A stretch of DNA of 64,000 nt from Nocardioides sp. (lineage in GTDB: Bacteria > Actinomycetota > Actinomycetes > Propionibacteriales > Nocardioidaceae), in the NCBI GenBank assembly GCA_037045645.1, contig JBAOIH010000010.1, forward strand, positions 1 through 64,000. Reading direction: 5' to 3'. The first letter of the stretch is position 1; each line of letters begins with the position of its first letter. Below are positions 59,040 to 64,000 of this stretch, piece after piece. A program made the position numbers and the translations under genes. The notes under the pieces are model-generated. The model had not been told where the DNA came from. It was given only the letters and a program-made list of their open reading frames with translations, and made no database searches.

Positions 59040-60077
59040 GTGCGCGCCCTGGTGAAGACCGCTGCTGGCCCCGGACTCACGCTGACCGACGTCCCCGAAC
59101 CAACCTTCGGGCCCGACGAGGTCAAGATCCGCGTGCAGCGCGCGGGCCTGTGCGGCACCGACCTCCACTTGTACGACTGGGACGACTGGGCTGCGTCCGT
59201 CGTACGACCTCCCATGATCACCGGCCACGAGTTCTTCGGCGAGGTCGCCGAGGTCGGCGCCGGCGTGACCAACGTCGAGCCCGGCCAGCGGGTTTCAGGC
59301 GAGGGGCATCTCGTGTGTGGCACCTGCCGCAACTGTCGTGCGGGCCGGCGTCACCTGTGCATCAACACGATCGGCATCGGGGTGAATCGTGACGGCGCCT
59401 TCGCGGACTACATCGTGATCCCGGCATCGAACGTGTGGGTTCAGCCCGACGATCTCGACCCCGACCTCGGCGCCCTCTTCGACCCGCTCGGCAACGCCAC
59501 CCACACCGCGTTGTCGTTCCCCTTGGCCGGGGAGGACGTGATCGTCACCGGCGCGGGGCCGATCGGCGTGATGAGTGTGGCGATCGCGCGCCACGTCGGG
59601 GCCCGCTTCATCGTGGCGACCGACCTCTCGCCAGCTCGTCTCGACCTGGCGCGCCGCGCCGGCGCGGATCTGGCGATCGACCCGAGTCGATCCGACCTTC
59701 GCGCGGCCATGGCAGATCTCGGCATGAGAGAGGGCTTCGACATCGGGCTGGAGATGTCGGGCGCACCGGCCGCCGTACGACAACTCGTCGACACGATGAA
59801 CCACGGCGGGCGGATCGCGATGCTCGGTCTGCCGTCCGCGGCGTACGAGATCGAGTGGGCCAAGGTGATCACCCACATGCTCACGATCAAAGGCATCTAC
59901 GGCCGCGAGATGTACGACACCTGGTATGCGATGAGCGCGATGCTGCAGACCTCACCCGCCCTGCGTGAAGCCGTGACGTCGGTGGTGACGCATAGATTCG
60001 CCGCAGAGGACTTCGAAGACGCCTTCGCCGCCATCCGCACCGGGGAGTGCGGCAAGGTGCTGTTGGACTGGAGCTAG
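59040..60077 (+). CDS. tdh: L-threonine 3-dehydrogenase
   Basis: The 345-residue zinc medium-chain dehydrogenase oxidises L-threonine to 2-amino-3-ketobutyrate with NAD. Catalytic zinc ligands are Cys in GLCGTDLHLYDWDDW and His-Glu in ITGHEFFGEV; the structural zinc is held by the four Cys of VCGTCRNCRAGRRHLC. The NAD-binding GAGPIGVMS and KGIYGREMYDTWY near the C-terminus match Tdh rather than other alcohol dehydrogenases. The next gene, kbl, 11 bases away, supports the assignment. The start is a GTG. Confidence 0.93.
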   Translation: MRALVKTAAGPGLTLTDVPEPTFGPDEVKIRVQRAGLCGTDLHLYDWDDWAASVVRPPMITGHEFFGEVAEVGAGVTNVEPGQRVSGEGHLVCGTCRNCRAGRRHLCINTIGIGVNRDGAFADYIVIPASNVWVQPDDLDPDLGALFDPLGNATHTALSFPLAGEDVIVTGAGPIGVMSVAIARHVGARFIVATDLSPARLDLARRAGADLAIDPSRSDLRAAMADLGMREGFDIGLEMSGAPAAVRQLVDTMNHGGRIAMLGLPSAAYEIEWAKVITHMLTIKGIYGREMYDTWYAMSAMLQTSPALREAVTSVVTHRFAAEDFEDAFAAIRTGECGKVLLDWS

Positions 60078-60088
60078 GAGACTGTGTG

Positions 60089-61273
60089 ATGTACGGCGAC
60101 CTGCGCGCCCGCCTGCGTACGACTCTTTCGGAGATCGACGCGGCCGGACTGACCAAACGCGAACGGCAACTGACCACCCCGCAGAGCGCGCACATCGCGA
60201 CGCAGTCGGGTGAGGCGTTGAACTTCTGCGCGAACAACTACCTCGGCCTCGCCGATCACCCCGAGGTGCTGGCGGCAGCACGCGCCGCGTTGGACGACTG
60301 GGGATTCGGGATGGCGAGCGTACGTTTCATCTGCGGCACCCAGACGCTGCACAAGGACCTCGAAGGCGCGATCGCCGACTTCCTCGGCACCGATGACGCG
60401 ATCCTCTTCTCCTCGTGCTTCGACGCCAACGGCGGCGTCTTCGAGACACTGTTCGGCGAAGAGGACGCGATCATCTCCGACGCGCTGAATCACGCCTCGC
60501 TGATCGACGGCATCCGGCTGTCGAAGGCCGCGCGCTATCGCTATGCCAATGCCGACATGGGCGAGTTGGAGGCGCGCCTGGTCGAGGCGTCGGGGGCGCG
60601 TACGCGTGTCATCGTCACCGACGGCGTCTTCTCGATGGACGGCTACCTCGCGCCCCTGGGCCGGATCTGCGACCTGGCAGAGAAGTACGACGCGCTGGTG
60701 CTGGTCGACGACTCACATGCGACCGGCTTCGTCGGGCCTGGCGGGCGGGGAACTCCTGAGCATTTCGGCGTCCAGGATCGCGTCGACATCGTCACCGGGA
60801 CCCTCGGCAAGGCGCTGGGCGGCGCCTCGGGTGGTTTCGTGGCCGCCCACGCCGAGGTCGTCGAGTTGCTGCGCCAGCGTGCGCGTCCCTACCTCTTCTC
60901 CAACGCGGTGGCGCCCTCTGTGGCTGCCGGGTCGCTGCGGGCGCTGGAGATCGCGGCCTCTTCGGACGAGGCGCGTACGACGTTGCGCGCCAACACCGCT
61001 CTCTTCCGCTCGCTGATGACCGAGGCCGGCTTCGAGGTGCTGGCCGGGGAGCACCCGATCACCCCGATCATGTTCCGCGGTGATGACGGCGCTCGCCAGG
61101 CTGCCGACGTTGCGGACGCGATGCTCGCCCAAAGGGTCTATGTGATCGCGTTCTCCTTCCCGGTCGTGCCGCGTGGCGAGGCGCGCATCCGCGTGCAATT
61201 GTCCGCGGCGCACAGCGAGGCAGACGTACGCCGGTGCGTGGAGGCGTTCGTCGCCACCCGTGCCGCCTCGTGA
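60089..61273 (+). CDS. kbl: Glycine C-acetyltransferase (2-amino-3-ketobutyrate CoA ligase)
   Basis: The 394-residue PLP enzyme splits 2-amino-3-ketobutyrate with CoA into glycine and acetyl-CoA, completing the threonine route begun by Tdh. Landmarks are NFCANNYLGLADHP, FGMASVRFICGTQTLHKDLE, VDDSHATGFVG and the PLP-binding Lys in TGTLGKALGGASGG. The ATG at 60089 has TAGGAG 8 bases upstream; a GTG one codon earlier is possible. The gene forms an operon with tdh. Confidence 0.94.
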   Translation: MYGDLRARLRTTLSEIDAAGLTKRERQLTTPQSAHIATQSGEALNFCANNYLGLADHPEVLAAARAALDDWGFGMASVRFICGTQTLHKDLEGAIADFLGTDDAILFSSCFDANGGVFETLFGEEDAIISDALNHASLIDGIRLSKAARYRYANADMGELEARLVEASGARTRVIVTDGVFSMDGYLAPLGRICDLAEKYDALVLVDDSHATGFVGPGGRGTPEHFGVQDRVDIVTGTLGKALGGASGGFVAAHAEVVELLRQRARPYLFSNAVAPSVAAGSLRALEIAASSDEARTTLRANTALFRSLMTEAGFEVLAGEHPITPIMFRGDDGARQAADVADAMLAQRVYVIAFSFPVVPRGEARIRVQLSAAHSEADVRRCVEAFVATRAAS

Positions 61274-61294
61274 GCGGTGGGGCTCTCAATCACC

Positions 61295-61304
61295 CCTCCG
61301 GAGG
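61295..61304. promoter_or_regulatory. Palindrome upstream of the second response regulator
   Basis: CCTCCGGAGG, within ACCCCTCCGGAGGTA, is a 10-base palindrome 35 bases before the start at 61340. It may be an autoregulatory LuxR-type site; it also contains a GGAGG that is too far away to be the ribosome binding site. Confidence 0.35.
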
Positions 61305-61339
61305 TAGACAGCACACCGACGCCGGGCGATGGTCGAAGT

Positions 61340-61981
61340 ATGCCTATCCGTCTCGCACTGGTGAACGACTACGAGGTCGTGGTCGAGGGACTCTCGGCGA
61401 TGCTGCGGCAATATCCGGGCGAGTTCGAGATCGTCGAACTCAATGCCAACACCGAGGTCGTCTCCCGCGTCGACATCGCCTTGTATGACGTCTTCGCCCA
61501 GAGCGCAGGCGACGGCGCCGACATCGACGACCTGCTCGCGAACCCGGTCGTCAACAAGGTGGTCGTGTACGCCTGGAACATCAGCCCGGGCGTGGCGCGC
61601 CAGGCACTCGACCGCGGCGTCCACGGTTTCGTCTCCAAGACGCTGCCGGCCAACGAACTCGTCGTCGCGCTGCGTACGGTCCACGACGGCGAACAGGTGG
61701 TCACCGACAAGGCTGCCAAGCGCGGCACGATCGGTGGCGACTGGCCCGGGCGCGAAGAGGGATTGACCGCGCGTGAGTCGGAAGTGATCGCCCTGATCAC
61801 CCAGGGCCTGTCCAACAGCGACATCGCCAGCCAGGCATCGCTGTCGATCAACTCGGTGAAGTCCTACATCCGCAGCGCCTACCGCAAGATGGGCGTCACC
61901 TCACGTACGAATGCCGTCCTCTGGGGGATTGAACACGGCTTCGCCCCCGACCGCAGCCGCCAGCGCGGACCTGATTCCTGA
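61340..61981 (+). CDS. LuxR family response regulator, atypical receiver
   Basis: The 213-residue protein has a receiver domain in which the usual acidic pair is Asn-Asp (LALVNDYEVVVEGL); the acceptor Asp is in IALYDVFAQ and the Lys in FVSKTLPANEL. The C-terminal LuxR helix-turn-helix is typical (LTARESEVIALITQGLSNSDIASQASLSINSVKSYIRSAYRKM). No kinase gene is nearby, so it is an orphan. The ATG at 61340 begins the homology; the frame is open 21 codons further. Confidence 0.85.
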   Translation: MPIRLALVNDYEVVVEGLSAMLRQYPGEFEIVELNANTEVVSRVDIALYDVFAQSAGDGADIDDLLANPVVNKVVVYAWNISPGVARQALDRGVHGFVSKTLPANELVVALRTVHDGEQVVTDKAAKRGTIGGDWPGREEGLTARESEVIALITQGLSNSDIASQASLSINSVKSYIRSAYRKMGVTSRTNAVLWGIEHGFAPDRSRQRGPDS

Positions 61982-61982
61982 G

Positions 61983-62025
61983 GTTGAGTTGGCCGTGCCT
62001 GGGTGTTGAGTTGGGCGTGCCTGGG
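61983..62025. repeat. 21-bp tandem repeat after the response-regulator stop
   Basis: GTTGAGTTGGCCGTGCCTGG(G) at 61983-62003 recurs at 62005-62025 with one mismatch, starting one base after the TGA stop. It belongs with the other 3'-end duplications in the window. Confidence 0.85.
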
Positions 62026-62036
62026 CAAATGCAGCG

Positions 62037-62094
62037 GACCCGGCCGGGTCTCCCCGGGCCGGGTCCTGTGTTGCTGCTGGGCCGATCTCGGCCC
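62037..62094. terminator. Two hairpins between convergent genes
   Basis: GACCCGGCC (62037-62045) pairs perfectly with GGCCGGGTC (62057-62065) across an 11-base loop. A second hairpin, GGGCCG-ATCT-CGGCCC, lies at 62079-62094. They sit between the convergent response regulator and the antitoxin-like gene and can stop transcription from both sides. Confidence 0.75.
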
Positions 62095-62117
62095 GTCTCT
62101 TCAGTCTCGTGTGACGA

Positions 62118-62411
62118 TCACACGTCCGTCTCCGCACCGTTGCGGCGCTGGGCCAGGCGCGAGACACCGGTCTTGAGCTGGCCGGCCACCTTGCCGACCT
62201 GGTCGGCGTACTTGCCGTCCGTACGCTCATCGACCTTCGCCGTCGCCTTGTCGAGGAAGCCCTCGATCTCGGCGCCGCGCTCGTGCGCGAGGTCACCGGC
62301 AGCTGCGAGGCCGCGGTGGACCAACTTCTCGGCCTCGGCCGCGAAGGTCTGCACGTGCTTCTCGATCTCGAGTTCGTCGATCTTCTTCTTCAGAGTCTCG
62401 GTGATCGTCAT
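62118..62411 (-). CDS. MT0933-like antitoxin family protein
   Basis: The 97-residue, highly charged helical protein has the family pattern VDERTDGKYADQVGKV near residue 60-75 after an amphipathic N-terminal half (MTITETLKKKIDELEIEKHV). Related mycobacterial proteins are annotated as antitoxins, but no toxin gene is adjacent here, so a general stress or structural role is equally possible. AAGGGG precedes the ATG and is part of a small CCCCGAAGGGG hairpin (62419-62429) that might mask the ribosome binding site. Confidence 0.7.
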   Translation of the reverse strand: MTITETLKKKIDELEIEKHVQTFAAEAEKLVHRGLAAAGDLAHERGAEIEGFLDKATAKVDERTDGKYADQVGKVAGQLKTGVSRLAQRRNGAETDV

Positions 62412-62530
62412 GTCATTACCCCTTCGGGGAGTGGGAGCGCGGGTCGCGCGCTCCGGTCCTTCTTGATGAACCCCGTGTTCGGTGCTCGCGGGTGCAACGA
62501 GTGAGCGGGCCGATCCATTCCGCCTCCCCG

Positions 62531-62713
62531 GTGGTTGAGGAGGGCGAAGCCCGCCCCCCGGTGGTTGAGGAGGGCGAAGCCCGCCCTCGGTGGTTGAGGA
62601 GGGCGAAGCCCGCCCCCCGGTGGTTGAGGAGGGCGAAGCCCGTCCCCCGGCGGTTGAGGAGGGCGAAGCCCGTTCCCGGTGGTTGAGGAGGGCGAAGCCC
62701 GTCTCGAAACCAC
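62531..62713. repeat. Six palindromic repeat half-elements in tandem
   Basis: Copies of G(T/C)GGTTGAGGAGGGCGAAGC start at 62531, 62561, 62590, 62620, 62650 and 62679, with a 29-30 base period and short C-rich joints. The last one is followed by CGTCTCGAAACCAC (62700-62713). The core GGGCGAAGCCC can form a very stable GCGAAGC mini-hairpin. The rest of 62412-62824 holds only the promoter below. Confidence 0.9.
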
Positions 62714-62746
62714 ACGACAGCGGGAATGCGCACCTCCCTTTGGGCT

Positions 62747-62773
62747 GTTTCGCTCCTACGCCGGTGCGGGTAG
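62747..62773 (+). promoter_or_regulatory. Stress-sigma (SigB/SigF-type) promoter candidate of the EcsC gene
   Basis: GTTTCG (62747-62752) and GGGTAG (62768-62773) are separated by 15 bases, matching the actinobacterial general-stress pattern GTTT-N15-17-GGGTA. It lies 52 bases before the EcsC start, downstream of the repeats. Confidence 0.5.
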
Positions 62774-62824
62774 ACAGAACCGGCCCGGCCGAGTCGCGGC
62801 CGGTCGTACTCCTGAGGAGACCAC

Positions 62825-63532
62825 ATGGGCTTGCTCGATCTGATCCGCCCCAAGAAAGAGGACGTACGCGCGACGCGCTCGGCGCTGGAGGCGGCCGAGG
62901 ACGGCACCGCAGACGATGGGGCCATCAACGGGCTCGTCACGAAGATCTTGAACTTCGGCCTCGACGGCGCCGGTCCGCTCGACTCCGCGGTTCAGATCGC
63001 CGAGGAAGCACGCAGCAAGCACAAGTCGACCAACGACGCGATCGATGCGGTCGTACGCAAGCATCTGATCGGCGGCGCGGTCGGTGGTTTCGCCACTGGT
63101 GTCGGCGGCTTCGTGACGATGCCGGTCGCGATCCCGGTCAACGTGTTGGAGTTCTATGTCCAGGCCACCCGGATGGTCGGCGCGATCGCGCACCTGCGCG
63201 GCTATGACGTGACCCGGCCCGAGATCCGTACGGCCATCCTGCTCACCCTGATCGGCTCGAAGGCCGACGACGTACTGAAGAAGGCGGGTGTCGCGACCGG
63301 TGCCGGGCGGCTCACGACGCTGGCGTTGAAGAACCTGCCTCCTTCGGCGATGTTGATGATCAACAAAGCGGTCGGCTTCCGGCTGCTGCGCGGTGTGGGC
63401 GAGAAGCTGTTCTCGCGATTCGGCCGTGGCGTACCCGTCCTCGGCGGTGTGGTCGGCGGCGGTATCGACGGCTTCATGATGCGCAAGATCGCCGAGGCGG
63501 CGCGCAAGGAGTTCCCGGTCAAGCCCGCCTAA
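62825..63532 (+). CDS. EcsC family protein
   Basis: The 235-residue protein has a helical N-terminus and a Gly/Ala-rich amphipathic core (LIGGAVGGFATGVGGFVTMPVAIPVNVLEFYVQATRMVGAIAHLRGYD) typical of the EcsC family, with a second Gly-rich segment near the C-terminus (GRGVPVLGGVVGGGIDGFMMRKIA). These proteins are thought to associate with membranes; function is poorly known. The ATG has AGGAG upstream, and a stress-sigma-like promoter precedes it. Confidence 0.85.
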   Translation: MGLLDLIRPKKEDVRATRSALEAAEDGTADDGAINGLVTKILNFGLDGAGPLDSAVQIAEEARSKHKSTNDAIDAVVRKHLIGGAVGGFATGVGGFVTMPVAIPVNVLEFYVQATRMVGAIAHLRGYDVTRPEIRTAILLTLIGSKADDVLKKAGVATGAGRLTTLALKNLPPSAMLMINKAVGFRLLRGVGEKLFSRFGRGVPVLGGVVGGGIDGFMMRKIAEAARKEFPVKPA

Positions 63533-63572
63533 GCCGAGGGGTCATGAACTCTGGCCGAGGGGTCATGAACTC
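63533..63572. repeat. Duplicated stop-codon element between convergent genes
   Basis: GCCGAGGGGTCATGAACTC occurs at 63533-63551 and at 63554-63572, starting right after the EcsC stop. The second copy contains, on the minus strand, the stop codon of the next gene (AGTTCATGA). The complement GAGTTCATGACCCCTCGGC is the same element as at 47735-47771. Confidence 0.88.
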
Positions 63573-64000
63573 CGCTCCCACGCCGGGCCGTCGCCGCCGA
63601 ACTTCTCGACCAGCCGGCGTCCGACGTGACCGGCGTTCGCTTTGAGTACGCCCTCGGGCACGGTCGGCAGGTTCTCCTCCCAGTCGATCAGTGTCGAGCC
63701 GCGGAACTGCAGGATCCGGGCCGGTCGCCCGAAAAAGAACTGGTGCAGGTGCGCGCTGCCGTCGCCATAACGGGCCAGATGTACGCGCCCGACGCTCGGC
63801 AGTTCCTCCACCGCCGCTGCGATCGCGACGATGAGGCGGCCGAACTCGGAGGCGAGTTCATCAGGCAGGTCGGCGAGGTCGTGATGCGTACGCGGGTCCA
63901 GGTTCAGCGCGACGGGCAGTTTGCCTTCCAGCCAGGTGTTGAGCACCCAGCGTTCGTTGCTCCACGCGTACGATCCCTCGCGCTTCTCGCTCGGCGGCCG
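63563..64000 (-). CDS. Partial gene, possible HIT-like domain protein
   Basis: The frame is open from the window's edge to the stop at 63563, giving 145 C-terminal residues; the start lies beyond 64000. A segment VHLARYGDGSAHLHQFFFGRPARILQF has the H-x-H arrangement and flanking strand seen in HIT-type nucleotide hydrolases, but the full HIT triad is not clear. No other motif is recognised. Treat as hypothetical with a possible HIT fold. Confidence 0.65.
   Translation of the reverse strand, partial: RPPSEKREGSYAWSNERWVLNTWLEGKLPVALNLDPRTHHDLADLPDELASEFGRLIVAIAAAVEELPSVGRVHLARYGDGSAHLHQFFFGRPARILQFRGSTLIDWEENLPTVPEGVLKANAGHVGRRLVEKFGGDGPAWERSS

Noticed and set aside
62118..62411. A complete toxin-antitoxin pair around the MT0933-like gene
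   Set aside because: No toxin-like gene is adjacent; neighbours are a convergent response regulator and repeats.
62531..62713. Regular 29-30 base repeats that could suggest a CRISPR array
   Set aside because: There are no unique spacers; adjacent units are separated only by a few C-rich bases, and the same element occurs singly elsewhere. No cas genes are present.

Overview
The window is high-GC (roughly two thirds G+C) and gene-dense, with actinobacterial codon use, many GTG starts, 4-base stop/start overlaps, and typical actinobacterial families (DUF5709, DUF1707, MT0933-type antitoxin, CopC-CopD, WXG100 proteins). The abundance of the word CGTACG and the gene content suggest Propionibacteriales, most likely Nocardioidaceae (Nocardioides-like); this is an inference, because there is no rRNA in the window. 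I see no rRNA, tRNA, insertion sequence, prophage or CRISPR array.

Layout. 1-3.9 kb: a succinate-semialdehyde dehydrogenase and, divergently, an EF-G-like GTPase. 3.9-9.3 kb: a four-gene minus-strand operon of Ser/Thr kinase-FHA, a small membrane protein, a von Willebrand A protein and a membrane PP2C. 9.5-15.1 kb: a secreted-looking orphan, a penicillin-binding lipoprotein, DUF5709, argG and yceI; the last two are each broken by one extra base. 15.2-38.9 kb: a very long minus-strand array. It contains PP2C (also frameshifted), an FHA protein, a receptor kinase, an FHA/HTH protein, a 2061-residue Ig/FN3 surface protein, MoxR, DUF58, a transglutaminase-fold protein, RDD-FHA, and a three-ATPase FtsK/EssC-type motor with ubiquitin-like and FHA domains. 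Two WXG100-like proteins, an LXG-like effector candidate and three small unknown genes follow. 39-42 kb: a LuxR response regulator and a histidine kinase divided between two overlapping genes. 42-64 kb: ordinary metabolism and transport (GNAT, CopC-CopD, acyl-CoA synthetase, homocysteine methyltransferase, TetR, PadR, glyoxalase fold, an FtsX-type ABC exporter, tdh-kbl, a response regulator, an antitoxin-like protein, EcsC).

The two kinase/phosphatase/FHA blocks and the secretion block look like one phospho-regulated, type VII-like secretion and envelope system. Nearly all junctions in the big array overlap by 4 bases, which argues for translational coupling. A shared palindrome, CTCCCCCGATTRGGGG, lies 80-110 bp upstream of both kinase/phosphatase operons and again at the start of the response-regulator gene. 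The two-component system at 39-42 kb is therefore the obvious candidate regulator.

Two repeat phenomena run through the window. One is a palindromic GTGGTT...AACCAC element found in five clusters, one of which is translated as the tail of an ABC ATPase. The other is a set of short direct duplications at gene 3' ends, several of them spanning the stop codon.
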